Assembly: GCA_024400505.1 (NCBI GenBank)
Contig: JAKSMP010000013.1
Coordinates: forward strand, 1 to 48,551
DNA from: Bacteroidales bacterium
GTDB taxonomy: Bacteria > Bacteroidota > Bacteroidia > Bacteroidales > P3
DNA: 48,551 nucleotides
Direction: 5' to 3'
Shown here: positions 1 through 8,335 of the stretch, piece after piece
How the letters are laid out: every line of letters begins with the position of its first letter
Position numbering within the stretch: the stretch's first letter is position 1
The notes under the pieces: generated by a model
What the model was told of the DNA's origin: nothing
What the model saw: the letters and a program-made list of their open reading frames with translations, nothing else
The model's database searches: none
Made by a program: the position numbers and the translations under genes

Positions 1-596
1 AACATGAGGTTGAACTGGCGCACGTCGGTCCAGTTGCGGGTGCCGGAGATGGGGCATACGATTTCGAGGTCGAGGATGAGCTGCTTGAGACCGGCAAGGT
101 CGTTGGCATTCATGAGCTCGGCATATTTGTCGCGGATTTCGTCAATCTTTTTCTGATATTCGAGCACGCGGGCGTTGGTGCTTACGAACTGGGCGCGGTC
201 GAAGGCATCGCCAAAACGCTTGGCAGCCTTGTCGCATTCTTTCTTGATCTTGTCCTCGATCTTGGCGATGTGGTCTTCGATGAGGACATCGGCACGATAG
301 CGCTTCTTAGAGTCCTTGTTGTCGATGAGAGGATCGTTGAAAGCATCGACGTGGCCGGAAGCCTTCCAAATCTTGGGATGCATGAAGATGGCGGAGTCGA
401 TACCGACGATGTTCTCGTGGTACTGAACCATGGCGCGCCACCAATACTGCTTGATGTTGTTTTTGAGCTCGGTGCCAAGCTGGCCGTAGTCATAGACTGC
501 GCCGAGACCGTCGTAAATCTCGCTGGAGGGGAAAATGAAGCCGTACTCTTTGGCGTGGGAGACGACTTTCTTGAAGATATCTTCTTGGTTAGCCAT
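1..596 (-). CDS. glyS: Glycyl-tRNA synthetase, N-terminal part (runs off the window)
   Basis: Class II glycyl-tRNA synthetase, which charges tRNA-Gly in the cytoplasm. Only the first ~198 codons are present; the rest lies beyond position 1. Reading the minus strand from the ATG at 594-596 gives a protein beginning MANQEDIFKKVVSHAKEYG, followed by FPSSEIYDGLGAVYDYGQ and the KNNIKQYWW region with the VGIDSAIFMHPKIWKASGH stretch, which are hallmarks of the dimeric (alpha2) GlyRS type. The frame is open to the window edge. The upstream neighbour on the same strand is the porin-like gene, whose stop is 67 bp away across a very AT-rich gap, so glyS may have its own promoter there, although no clean TAnnTTTG element was found. 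Confidence 0.93.
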   Translation of the reverse strand, partial: MANQEDIFKKVVSHAKEYGFIFPSSEIYDGLGAVYDYGQLGTELKNNIKQYWWRAMVQYHENIVGIDSAIFMHPKIWKASGHVDAFNDPLIDNKDSKKRYRADVLIEDHIAKIEDKIKKECDKAAKRFGDAFDRAQFVSTNARVLEYQKKIDEIRDKYAELMNANDLAGLKQLILDLEIVCPISGTRNWTDVRQFNLM

Positions 597-663
597 ATTG
601 ATGTAGTATTTTATTGTTTTCGGTGTGTAGCGTATAATATATATTATACTATAATTATATTAT

Positions 664-2886
664 TTAGTCAAAGAATTTCCAGGTGAGACCATAGAAGATG
701 CCGAACTGCTGGGTGGGATAGTTGGGTATCTCGCAATAGCCGGTGGATTCGATGAGAGAATTGAAATGGCCTACTTTGAAATAGATGGAGGCGCGCTTGA
801 TTTGGAGGTTGACGAAGAAGTCGGCGGTGAGGTAGTTGCCCACTTGCTCTTGCTGCTGGTGGTAGAAGATGCCCAGATAGGGGTCGTAGGCGGGAGCATA
901 GAAGCGGGTGTGATAGCGGAGGTCTAGGCCCACTTGCGTGCGGAGGGCGCGGTTGAAGAGATAGAAGTCGGAATAGAGTGAGTTTTTGGATGCAAAGAGG
1001 GGGGCGGGTTGCTGAGCTTGGTCGGAGGAGTATTGGAGGTGTTGCTGCATGTCGATGTGGAGCCAGCTGGCCAGCGAAAGGTAGAGATTGGCTCGGGCCT
1101 GAAGGAGGAGGAAGCTGGAGGGCGATTGCACGGTTACCAACATCGGCTGATTGGAGGCAGCTTCGGAATAATCAAACCATACGTTGTGGCTCACCCGGGT
1201 GGCGGAGAGCATGATGCCGAAAAGTGAAGGGCGGGTGTACTCGGCTTTGAGCTGCTGCACACCGATGGAAGAGAGCGGCTGACTAGCAGTGGCGGCGGAG
1301 TGGATGGTTTGGGCGAAATAGATGAGCTCGGGTTGATAGGCCTTGGTGGTAGCAGAGATGGAGATATGCTGACGGGAATGCCCTAGGCTATCGCGGAAAG
1401 GAAAGCGAAGGTTGGCATCGAGATTATATTCAGACAGATTGGGCAGGCACTCGGCGTTGACGGTGAGCTCGGAGGCTGGCCAAGGACTGATGATGAGCCG
1501 GCCAAAGGGGTAGAGTGCTGCCCGATGGACGGAGGCGGAGGTGTAGTAGGCCTCGTTGAGTTGCAAGGATGCATACTGGGGGCGGATGCCTCCATAGAGT
1601 TTGACGGGGTTGTGCCAACGATGGTCCATGTAGGCGTCGTTGGTCCAGAAGAGTTCGGCAGAGAGCAGGTGGAAGGTGGATGAGTCGGAGTAGCGGTAGC
1701 GTTGGCGGTCGTACTGAAGGTCGAGGGAGAATACGCCCGTATTGTAGCAATGGGGAGCGTGGGGCTGGAGTGTGTCGTAGTCGATGATGCTGTCGTGGAG
1801 ACTTATCAAGGGGGTGACGGTAATCGAATCGCGGTAGAGGGTGTCGAGTTTTGTGGTGTCGAAATAGGGGAGGTGGATGGTATCGGACTGATAGTTGGTA
1901 TCGACAAATGTCTGATGGATGGGGCGATACCACTCAAACTGACGGACGGTGTTGAACGACTGGTGGACAAACAGCGTGAGGTCGTTGGCTTGGGATGATC
2001 CGCGCGAGCTGACCACAGGGATGCCGCTGGTGTTGGTGGATGTGACCACAGGGATGCCAAAGATGGAGGTGGTGCGTTTGTTGATGAACGCGGAAGGGTT
2101 GGACAGACCTTGGTTTTCGCCAATCACCATCTTCTGCCAGATGAAGCCTGCATACACTTGGTAGCGGGCATCGGGCGAGTAGTAGTTGGTGGTGATGTCG
2201 AGCACGTGGTCGGTGGCGGCACTATTGGAGAAAGCACCCTTGGGACCATAGAGATGGTAGTCGAGGGAGTAGTTCCAATGATTGTTGATATTCTGTGTGT
2301 GGGTGAGCTGCACCTGATATGATTTGGTGAGCGAACTATGGTAAGAGAGTACCTCGTAGGGGTTCTTCACCTGGTAGAAGTTGATGTTCTGCGGCGTTTT
2401 GTAGAACCCGGGGTAGAGGGTGGATTTGTATTTCAAGCCCGGAGTGGAACCAAAGGAAGGAAAGATGGAATAGTGGGGGTGGCCTAATTCGGTGGCGGAG
2501 AGATAATACTGCCCGTTGAATGCATCGAGAGGGTTGTGGAATTGGGCTCCTGTGGGGGTGATTAGAGGGTGGGTGATGTCCATGATTTTCACCGTCATGG
2601 GCTGACGATGGAAGATATAGATGGACTGCTGGAGGATAGAGTCGGGGATGTCCTCGTGGTATTCAATGCCTTTGATAGGATTGTTGGTGGTGTCGGCCGA
2701 GGCGGTGTCGCTTATGCCGTTGGGCATATTGCTATTGCCAGGACCTTGGCGGTTGCCCAAACGATTGGCGGGACCATTAGGAAGCATACCGCCCCCATTC
2801 CTCAACTGGGTGGGGTCGAATTGTCCCCAGGCAGACAGGCTGAGAAATAGGAGCGGAAGCAGTATTATGAGCTTGGAGATGCGCAA
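664..2886 (-). CDS. Putative outer-membrane porin (Porin_10-like), 740 aa
   Basis: Secreted, probably outer-membrane beta-barrel protein. It has a signal peptide (residues 1-21, cleavage after SLSAWG before QFDPT), a low-complexity Asn/Gly/Pro-rich segment (about 30-60), then a long region of alternating aromatic and polar strands. It ends in Phe-Phe-Asp rather than the classical terminal aromatic residue, with a final strand FGIFYGLTWKFF. Length and organisation fit the Bacteroidota 'putative porin' family (Porin_10). Substrate is unknown. The gene starts 15 bp downstream of the trxB stop, so it is probably the last gene of the panD / flippase-like / trxB / porin operon. The family assignment is from memory of its architecture; the barrel prediction is inference. 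Confidence 0.72.
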   Translation of the reverse strand: MRISKLIILLPLLFLSLSAWGQFDPTQLRNGGGMLPNGPANRLGNRQGPGNSNMPNGISDTASADTTNNPIKGIEYHEDIPDSILQQSIYIFHRQPMTVKIMDITHPLITPTGAQFHNPLDAFNGQYYLSATELGHPHYSIFPSFGSTPGLKYKSTLYPGFYKTPQNINFYQVKNPYEVLSYHSSLTKSYQVQLTHTQNINNHWNYSLDYHLYGPKGAFSNSAATDHVLDITTNYYSPDARYQVYAGFIWQKMVIGENQGLSNPSAFINKRTTSIFGIPVVTSTNTSGIPVVSSRGSSQANDLTLFVHQSFNTVRQFEWYRPIHQTFVDTNYQSDTIHLPYFDTTKLDTLYRDSITVTPLISLHDSIIDYDTLQPHAPHCYNTGVFSLDLQYDRQRYRYSDSSTFHLLSAELFWTNDAYMDHRWHNPVKLYGGIRPQYASLQLNEAYYTSASVHRAALYPFGRLIISPWPASELTVNAECLPNLSEYNLDANLRFPFRDSLGHSRQHISISATTKAYQPELIYFAQTIHSAATASQPLSSIGVQQLKAEYTRPSLFGIMLSATRVSHNVWFDYSEAASNQPMLVTVQSPSSFLLLQARANLYLSLASWLHIDMQQHLQYSSDQAQQPAPLFASKNSLYSDFYLFNRALRTQVGLDLRYHTRFYAPAYDPYLGIFYHQQQEQVGNYLTADFFVNLQIKRASIYFKVGHFNSLIESTGYCEIPNYPTQQFGIFYGLTWKFFD

Positions 2887-2901
2887 TAGGGGGAGAATAA
2901 A

Positions 2902-3834
2902 TTATTTGTTCTCCTGAAGGAAGCGCTCTACATCCATGGCAGCTACACAACCCTTGCCAGCAGCAACAATGGCTTGGCGATAGTGGGGGTCGCAAACATC
3001 GCCAGCGGCGAATACGCCGGGGACGTTGGTGGCAGCGTGAGGAGCATTGACTTTGATGTAGCCCTGCTCGTCGAGCTCAATCTGGCCGTTGAGGAAGTCG
3101 GTATTGGGTTTGTGGCCAATGGCTACGAAGAAGCCAGCAATGTCGATGTGGCGGATTTCGCCAGTCTTCACATTCTCGATATCGGCACCGGTAACACCGT
3201 CGAGGTCGTTGCCGCAGATTTCCTTGGTGGCAGACTCCCACAGCACTTCAATCTTGGGGTTGTCGAGCACACGCTGCTGCATGGCTTTGGATGCGCGGAG
3301 CTCGTTGCGGCGATGGATGAGATAAACTTTGCTGCAAAGGGTGGAGAGATAGTTGGCCTCTTCGCAAGCGGTGTCGCCACCGCCTACTACTGCCACTTCA
3401 AGACCCTTGTAGAAATAGCCATCACAAGTGGCGCAAGCACTTACGCCTTGGCCATAAAGCTTTTTCTCGCTGTCGAGACCAAGCCAACGGGCAGAAGCAC
3501 CAGTGGCAATGATAACGGCATCGGCTTCAATCTCGTTGTCGTGGTCGTCAACGCAATGAAAAGGACGCTTGGAGAAATCGGCCTTGACAATGTAGCCTGA
3601 ACGTACATCGGTGCCAAAGCGCTGGGCCTGTTTCTTGAGGTCGGCCATCATAGCGGTGCCAGCAGTCCCTTCGGGATAGCCGGGAAAGTTTTCGATTTCG
3701 GTGGTGATGGTGAGCTGACCGCCAGGCTGCATACCCTCGTAGAGTACGGGGCTGAGGTTGGCGCGTGAGGTATAGATGCCTGCAGTGTAGCCAGCAGGGC
3801 CAGATCCGATGATAAGACAGCGAGTGTGTTCCAT
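2902..3834 (-). CDS. trxB: Thioredoxin-disulfide reductase
   Basis: NADPH-dependent flavoenzyme that reduces thioredoxin in the cytoplasm. Visible motifs: FAD-binding GSGPAG at residues 11-15 region, the redox-active CATC at 134-137 followed by Asp138, the NADPH-binding GGGDTA at 151-156, and a C-terminal FAD segment (GVFAAGDVCDPHYRQ). The 310-residue length is normal for the low-molecular-weight TrxB type. It lies 19 bp downstream of the flippase-like gene and 15 bp upstream of the porin gene on the same strand, consistent with one transcript. Confidence 0.97.
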   Translation of the reverse strand: MEHTRCLIIGSGPAGYTAGIYTSRANLSPVLYEGMQPGGQLTITTEIENFPGYPEGTAGTAMMADLKKQAQRFGTDVRSGYIVKADFSKRPFHCVDDHDNEIEADAVIIATGASARWLGLDSEKKLYGQGVSACATCDGYFYKGLEVAVVGGGDTACEEANYLSTLCSKVYLIHRRNELRASKAMQQRVLDNPKIEVLWESATKEICGNDLDGVTGADIENVKTGEIRHIDIAGFFVAIGHKPNTDFLNGQIELDEQGYIKVNAPHAATNVPGVFAAGDVCDPHYRQAIVAAGKGCVAAMDVERFLQENK

Positions 3835-3853
3835 AATTATATTTTAATGATTA

Positions 3854-4894
3854 TTATTCAATAGTATTTACTTTTTTCTTGATTAAAGAGAAATAGACGA
3901 GGTAGGCCAAGCCCAAGAGGATGACAATGACCTGCTGAGAACTCCATAGCAGCCAACCTTCGGCCAAGCCGATGGTTTCACCTATGCCATAGAGGCTGAG
4001 CGCTTGCCACACCAATACAGGGTAGGCACCCAAGCCTCCCTGCGAGATGGTCATGCCCACAGAGCCGAAGAGGTAGAGGACAAAGGCTGCCCCAAATCCC
4101 AAAGCTTGTGTTTCGGGAAAGGCTTGCAGAATGACCACGCCACCAAGGATGTAGAAGAGATAGATGAGCGCGCTATAGATGATGAAGAGGATGGTGTTGC
4201 GTGTGCCCAGGTGGAAGATGGACTTGAGTCCGTCGAGGGCACCCTGAATGATACTGTCGATCTTGCGGAAAAGGGCGAACTTGAGCATCCGTTCCCTCAG
4301 CAAGCGATAGCAGATGATGGATACCGCAATTATGGCAACCAATATTGCCGTGACCAGACCCAGGCTGGGCAGGCTGCTGATTTTCTGTGAAAGGGCTTCG
4401 AAGAGCCATTCTTTGGCTTGGCCATACATGGCCAGCATACCTATCACCACCACCACGCCAAAAGCCAGCACATCGAAGCAACGTTCGGTGACCACGGTGC
4501 CTAAGGATTTCTCGATAGGGACGTTGTCGCTATTCTTGAGCAAAGCGCAGCGCAGCACTTCGCCCAATCGAGGGAAGGCAAGGTTGGCCATGTAGGTGAC
4601 AATCACAGCACCAAAGGTGTTGTTCAGCCCCGGCTTGAGCCCCATGGGTTTGTAAAGCAGCAGCCAACGCAGGGCGCGGATAAAATGGGCAATGGTGACG
4701 CATACCATCACGGCAATGACCCAGAAATAATTGGCATGGAGAAACGAATCCCAAATGGATGACTTTTGTTCGGGTGAGAGCTTGAGCAAAAAGAAATAGA
4801 TGAAAGCAAAACCTATGCCTAGGAAAAGGATAAGCTTGGCAAGGTCAGCCCAAAAGCTCTTCTTCTTGGATTGATGAGAATCGTTTTCGGCCAT
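3854..4894 (-). CDS. Flippase-like integral membrane protein (UPF0104 / AglD-like)
   Basis: Polytopic inner-membrane protein of 346 residues with about eight hydrophobic segments (for example residues ~17-39, 55-73, 130-155, 172-192, 232-256). The MSLQGG-like signature SQGGLGAYPVLVWQALSLYG near the C-terminus is typical of the family that includes the membrane domain of lysylphosphatidylglycerol synthase (COG0392). Biochemical function in Bacteroidota is unknown; lipid or glycolipid flipping is only suggested by the family. It starts 6 bp after the panD stop, a conserved-looking pairing in this group as far as I recall. The C-terminal tail is lysine-rich (SLIKKKVN). Confidence 0.82.
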   Translation of the reverse strand: MAENDSHQSKKKSFWADLAKLILFLGIGFAFIYFFLLKLSPEQKSSIWDSFLHANYFWVIAVMVCVTIAHFIRALRWLLLYKPMGLKPGLNNTFGAVIVTYMANLAFPRLGEVLRCALLKNSDNVPIEKSLGTVVTERCFDVLAFGVVVVIGMLAMYGQAKEWLFEALSQKISSLPSLGLVTAILVAIIAVSIICYRLLRERMLKFALFRKIDSIIQGALDGLKSIFHLGTRNTILFIIYSALIYLFYILGGVVILQAFPETQALGFGAAFVLYLFGSVGMTISQGGLGAYPVLVWQALSLYGIGETIGLAEGWLLWSSQQVIVILLGLAYLVYFSLIKKKVNTIE

Positions 4895-4900
4895 TATAAG

Positions 4901-5245
4901 TTATCGGAGTTTGTTGTTTTCGGGGAAAATGACGGTGGGCGTCCACTTCTTGGCCTCTTCAAAGTCCATCATGGCATAGGAAGCAATGATAATCAGCGAG
5001 CCGGGCAAGGCCTTGTGGGCTGCTGCGCCATTGAGTCCGATGACTCCGCTGCCACGCTCGCCTTTGATGGCGTAGGTGTGGAATCTCTCGCCGTTGGTGA
5101 TGTTGTAGATATCTACTTGTTCGTTTTCGATGATGTTGGCAGCCTCCATGAGGGCTTCGTCGATTGTGATGCTGCCGATATAGTCCAAATTGGCTTCGGT
5201 AACTGTAACTCTATGAATTTTAGATTTTAATACGTTAACCAGCAT
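4901..5245 (-). CDS. panD: Aspartate 1-decarboxylase proenzyme
   Basis: Pyruvoyl-dependent enzyme converting L-aspartate to beta-alanine for pantothenate and coenzyme A synthesis. The self-cleavage site is visible as Tyr22-Ile23-Gly24-Ser25, where Ser25 becomes the pyruvoyl group; the conserved [17 protein letters not shown] start and the later [10 protein letters not shown] and GLNGAAAHK motifs fit the family. The 114-residue length is typical. First gene of a four-gene minus-strand run (panD, flippase-like, trxB, porin). A TATCTTTG element on the minus strand at 5261-5268 gives a very short leader, about 10 nt. Confidence 0.96.
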   Translation of the reverse strand: MLVNVLKSKIHRVTVTEANLDYIGSITIDEALMEAANIIENEQVDIYNITNGERFHTYAIKGERGSGVIGLNGAAAHKALPGSLIIIASYAMMDFEEAKKWTPTVIFPENNKLR

Positions 5246-5260
5246 GTTTTAATTTTTTTG

Positions 5261-5268
5261 CAAAGATA
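5261..5268 (-). promoter_or_regulatory. Bacteroidota-type -7 element upstream of panD
   Basis: Minus strand reads TATCTTTG, matching TAnnTTTG. The panD start codon is 15 bp downstream. No convincing -33 TTTG was seen at the usual ~19 nt spacing, so strength is uncertain. Confidence 0.55.
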
Positions 5269-5328
5269 CGTCTTTATTTTGATATATATAAATATATTTA
5301 TAATCGCTTATTTTTGGCCGCTCTGCAC

Positions 5329-5844
5329 TTAAAATCTGATGATGAGGGTGATGAGCAGGAAAACGATGAAGCAGTAGAGGATGATCTTGGTGCCTGAGAT
5401 GGGCTTCATGTAGTCGGTGTCGGAGATATCAAAGCGGCGTTTGATTTTGATTTGCTGCTTGTGTTGGCGATATTTCTCCACCAGTTCTTGCTCGGCTTGG
5501 TTGGGGGCAGCCTCTTGATTGTCAGCAGCGGGAGCGGAAGCATGGGTATCTACTCCGTTTTGGAAACGGGGCTGATAATTAAACTTGGGCATCTCGCGTT
5601 TGCGGAATAGGTCGCGCCATGATAGCTGGGCCGATTGCTTGCGCTCGGTCTGCTCCAGGTCTTTCACTCTGCGTTGGAAATATTGGAGCTCATCCTCTTC
5701 GCCTTCTGCGGTCTCTGTTGCTTGGGCTTGGCTCTTCTCTTGTTCAATGGCGTATTTCTTCTTCAACGCTTCCCATTTCTCTTTCTCGGGGTCGTAGAAC
5801 CGGGGTTGATAATGGAATTGGCGGGGCTTTTCTACTTCAAACAT
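5329..5844 (-). CDS. Conserved C-terminally membrane-anchored protein, 171 aa, function unknown
   Basis: Cytoplasmic charged protein with a single C-terminal hydrophobic segment (about residues 149-171), i.e. a predicted tail anchor. A short motif occurs twice: FHYQPRF at residues 10-16 and FNYQPRF at 88-94, each within a Lys/Arg-rich context. The middle (about 30-75) is a charged, probably coiled-coil helix. I do not know its function. It starts 9 bp after the formyl-THF cyclo-ligase stop, so it is co-transcribed with it. In other Bacteroidales a similar small protein sits next to the same enzyme, as far as I recall. Confidence 0.75.
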   Translation of the reverse strand: MFEVEKPRQFHYQPRFYDPEKEKWEALKKKYAIEQEKSQAQATETAEGEEDELQYFQRRVKDLEQTERKQSAQLSWRDLFRKREMPKFNYQPRFQNGVDTHASAPAADNQEAAPNQAEQELVEKYRQHKQQIKIKRRFDISDTDYMKPISGTKIILYCFIVFLLITLIIRF

Positions 5845-5853
5845 AGTGCGAAA

Positions 5854-6396
5854 TTATTTTTCGGTGATAACAGCGTTCATGGGCACATCAAATTCCTCGG
5901 TGGGCACATGGTCAACCATCTGGAACGAGAATGCAACGCCCACTTTGAATGCGTTGGGGGTGCTCTTGAGCAGTCGGTCGTAGAAACCGCGACCACGCCC
6001 CATGCGGTTCAGCTGGTGGTCGAATGCCACGCCAGGCACGATGATCATCTCAATCGTGTCGAGCTGTGTGAATGCTGGCCCAGTGGGTTCGCCAATGCCA
6101 AACTGCTCACCCGCTTGCATACATTCGGGGCCTGTGTATTGACGCAAGATAAGGTCGTCGCCATCCACACAGGGCAGCAACAACATTTTGTGCTGATACC
6201 ATTTGTTGACAAACTCTTGTGTCTGCACCTCGTCCTCCATCGACCAATACAGGAGAATGGTGTTGGCTTGCTGGAATTTGGGCAGCTCTTCAACCTGCTG
6301 CATGATGGGCTTGGATCGGGCGCATTTCTCACAAAAAGGGACGGCTTTTTTAGCCGCCCTTATTTGTTTGCGTAATTCTTTTTTGTCCATTGACAA
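5854..6396 (-). CDS. 5-formyltetrahydrofolate cyclo-ligase
   Basis: ATP-dependent conversion of 5-formyl-THF to 5,10-methenyl-THF in one-carbon metabolism. Visible signatures: N-terminal basic helix (KKELRKQIRAAKK, about residues 5-17), PGVAFD at 121-126 and the nucleotide-binding GRGRGFYDRLL at 133-143. The 180-residue length is normal. Met1 and Met3 are both possible starts. Middle gene of the DUF3127 / cyclo-ligase / tail-anchored protein cluster; the gap to the DUF3127 gene is 46 bp. Confidence 0.93.
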   Translation of the reverse strand: MSMDKKELRKQIRAAKKAVPFCEKCARSKPIMQQVEELPKFQQANTILLYWSMEDEVQTQEFVNKWYQHKMLLLPCVDGDDLILRQYTGPECMQAGEQFGIGEPTGPAFTQLDTIEMIIVPGVAFDHQLNRMGRGRGFYDRLLKSTPNAFKVGVAFSFQMVDHVPTEEFDVPMNAVITEK

Positions 6397-6442
6397 GTAT
6401 TATGCTGAGTAAATGGATGTTTTACCTATACTTTGTTGTGGT

Positions 6443-6958
6443 TTAGAATGGCAGGTCGCCATCCTCGGAGTTGGGCATGGTGGATGCAAAAGCAGGCTGG
6501 GCTGCGGGAGCAGCAGCGGGCTGTGCAGGCTGAGCGGGAGCATAGGTCTGAGCGGGAGCGGCAGGCTGCTGGGCAAAATTGGGAGCAGGAGCTGCGGGCT
6601 GCTGAGGATAGCCCTGCATGGGAGCGCCACCCTGGGGAGCAGCAGCAGGCCAAGTGTATCCAGCCGACTGAGGAGGCATCTGACCAGGCACATAATTCTG
6701 GATGCGGGAGCAACGGAGGTCGGTGTACCAACGCTCGTTGTATTCGCGCGATTCGGGAGTGAAAGTGACAATGACAGGTGAGTTGAGCGCGATGCTCTGC
6801 ACCATGGCCAGTCTGTCTTCGCCGAAGGTGGTGAAAGCCACCTGACGGGGATAGTCGCCATCCGTTTCAATCACAAAACCACCTCTTACCCAAGGACCAC
6901 GCTGGGTTTCGCCGCGAGTTTCTGCCAAAATCTTGATTAACTTACCTGATATTTCCAT
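6443..6958 (-). CDS. DUF3127 protein with Pro/Ala/Gln linker and SSB-like acidic tail
   Basis: 171-residue protein. Residues 1-~95 match the DUF3127 family (MEISGKLIKIL, PWVRGGFVIET, YNERWYTDLRCSRI). Residues ~97-160 are a low-complexity Pro/Ala/Gln linker, and the protein ends EDGDLPF. This globular domain / flexible linker / acidic hydrophobic tip layout is the same as in single-stranded DNA-binding protein, whose tip (DDxPF-like) recruits partner enzymes. Family members are thought to have an OB-like fold; DNA binding here is inference. First gene of its operon, with a promoter candidate at 7025-7032 and a hairpin in the leader at 7000-7018. Confidence 0.85.
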   Translation of the reverse strand: MEISGKLIKILAETRGETQRGPWVRGGFVIETDGDYPRQVAFTTFGEDRLAMVQSIALNSPVIVTFTPESREYNERWYTDLRCSRIQNYVPGQMPPQSAGYTWPAAAPQGGAPMQGYPQQPAAPAPNFAQQPAAPAQTYAPAQPAQPAAAPAAQPAFASTMPNSEDGDLPF

Positions 6959-6999
6959 GTTGTATATGTGTTATTATTAATAATCAAATTGTTTGCCCT

Positions 7000-7018
7000 T
7001 TGGGGTGTTGCCCCAAAA
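7000..7018 (-). promoter_or_regulatory. Small hairpin between corA and the DUF3127 gene
   Basis: TTTGGGG (7000-7006), loop TGTTG, CCCCAAA (7012-7018): a perfect 7-bp stem. It lies inside the leader if transcription starts from the 7025-7032 element, or could help end corA transcription coming from the right. No long T-run follows on the minus strand, so a leader element is slightly favoured. Confidence 0.45.
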
Positions 7019-7024
7019 GAGATA

Positions 7025-7032
7025 CAAAAGTA
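7025..7032 (-). promoter_or_regulatory. Candidate -7 element upstream of the DUF3127 operon
   Basis: Minus strand reads TACTTTTG, matching TAnnTTTG, about 66 bp upstream of the DUF3127 start codon. No clear -33 element at the standard spacing. Confidence 0.45.
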
Positions 7033-7091
7033 GTAAAAATATTCGGATGAATGAAAAAAACTTTTCAACAGACATCCAAAGGGGTGACTCT

Positions 7092-8021
7092 CTATTTGTT
7101 AATCCTTTTCTGGAAGTAGAGGATAAGGAGTGCCGTGATGATGACCATGGACGCTATCACCACCCAAAAGGCGGTGACGCTGGTGGTGAATGGGAAATCG
7201 ATATTCATGCCGAAAAGGCCCGTGATCACCGTGAGGGGGAGCATGATGGTGCTGAAGATGGTGAGCAGCTTCATGATTTCATTTGACTTGTTGGCCTGCA
7301 GAGAGTCGAAGGTGTTGGTGAGACCCTCAATCAACTCGCCGTAGTCTTCAATGGAGTCGAACATCTTCTGATACTGGTCCAAGATATTGCCCCAGTAGTC
7401 TTCCATGTCCATCACCTCGGGATCGACAAAGCCCTTGATGGCGCCGCCCTCAAACATGTGCAGCACTCGCAGCTGGGGTTTGAATGTGGTGTTGAGCAGG
7501 ATGATGTTTCGGCGGGTGATGGAGATAAGTTCGATGATGCTGCGTGCCTTCTTGTTGAAGATGTCGTAGTTGATCAAATCCACCTCGGCACCCACGCGCA
7601 TGATAAGCGTGTAGGTTTCCAGCATCAGGCGGTCGAGAATGGTGTAGAGAAGCAGGTCGCTCGACGACAATTTGCGCATCGTGTCCTCGTCTTTCTCCAG
7701 CAGGTCTTGCTGCATTTCTTCAAACAGCTTTTTCACCACCCAATGCGATTTGCCAATGGTGATGATGTAGTCTTTGCCCCAGAAGATTTTCACCTCTCTG
7801 ATGCGTATGAACTGGTTGCCTTTGTCGAAATAGGGGAAATGAAGAATCAAGAAATAGTAATCGTCGTATTCGTCAATCTTGGGGCGCTGATTGGTACTTC
7901 GGCAGTCCTCAATATCCAAAGGGTGAAACTTGAACTTGTCTAACAGGTAGTGATAATCCTCTTCGCTAGGATTGGTGATGTGTTGCCATTTTAATGACTG
8001 ATATTGGATTGTCTCAATCAT
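7092..8021 (-). CDS. corA: CorA-family magnesium/cobalt transporter
   Basis: Inner-membrane divalent-cation channel of 309 residues. A large charged cytoplasmic N-terminal domain is followed by two C-terminal transmembrane helices; the signature Gly-Met-Asn is at residues 271-273 (GLFGMNIDFPF), at the end of the first helix, and a Lys/Arg-rich tail closes the protein (YFQKRINK). Length and order are standard. It is a single-gene unit, with a TATCTTTG element at 8100-8107 about 80 bp upstream. Confidence 0.95.
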   Translation of the reverse strand: MIETIQYQSLKWQHITNPSEEDYHYLLDKFKFHPLDIEDCRSTNQRPKIDEYDDYYFLILHFPYFDKGNQFIRIREVKIFWGKDYIITIGKSHWVVKKLFEEMQQDLLEKDEDTMRKLSSSDLLLYTILDRLMLETYTLIMRVGAEVDLINYDIFNKKARSIIELISITRRNIILLNTTFKPQLRVLHMFEGGAIKGFVDPEVMDMEDYWGNILDQYQKMFDSIEDYGELIEGLTNTFDSLQANKSNEIMKLLTIFSTIMLPLTVITGLFGMNIDFPFTTSVTAFWVVIASMVIITALLILYFQKRINK

Positions 8022-8099
8022 AAGATTCTCTCCCTTGGGGTTGCGATCACTATGTGGTCTAGATTCTACATTCGTTTATTGTGTTAAAATTTGAATTTG

Positions 8100-8107
8100 C
8101 AAAGATA
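8100..8107 (-). promoter_or_regulatory. Candidate -7 element upstream of corA
   Basis: Minus strand TATCTTTG; leader of roughly 70 nt to the corA start codon at 8021. Confidence 0.55.
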
Positions 8108-8196
8108 CGAATATTTTATGGATTAAAGAAAAAACGAAGTATTAATTTTGTTTTTAAAAGTTTTCGGGGCTGCTTGCAGGGGATTGTTATGCTATG

Positions 8197-8240
8197 GTTG
8201 TATAGCAGCTGTATAGTGGCTGTATGGCCGCTCTATGCCC
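8197..8240. repeat. Four-unit 11-bp tandem repeat
   Basis: Four back-to-back 11-mers: GTTGTATAGCA, GCTGTATAGTG, GCTGTATGGCC, GCTCTATGCCC. A further isolated GTTGTATAGC occurs at 8316, after the hairpin at 8274-8304. The array sits in the non-coding stretch between corA and the lipoprotein gene. With the hairpin and the corA promoter it accounts for most of the 8022-8335 gap; no gene is seen there. Confidence 0.8.
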
Positions 8241-8273
8241 AGCCGCCTATATGGTGGTAGGATGATAAATAAG

Positions 8274-8304
8274 CAGGGAGGCAGCCGATGAGGCTTCCTC
8301 CCTG
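8274..8304 (-). terminator. Strong hairpin, likely terminator of the lipoprotein operon
   Basis: CAGGGAGG (8274-8281) with CCTCCCTG (8297-8304), and an inner AGCC/GGCT stem around loop GATGA, with one mismatched pair. Total stem 12 bp. It lies 32 bp beyond the stop of the lipoprotein gene that ends at 8336. On the minus strand it is followed by CTTATTTATC, only moderately U-rich. Confidence 0.6.
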
Positions 8305-8335
8305 TGTAGGCTTTTGTTGTATAGCTGCTATTGCC

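Noticed and set aside
2974-3600. 208-codon frame on the plus strand
   Set aside because: Antisense to trxB, with no recognisable domain.
5635-6375. 246-codon frame on the plus strand
   Set aside because: Runs antisense across the tail-anchored protein and the formyl-THF cyclo-ligase genes.
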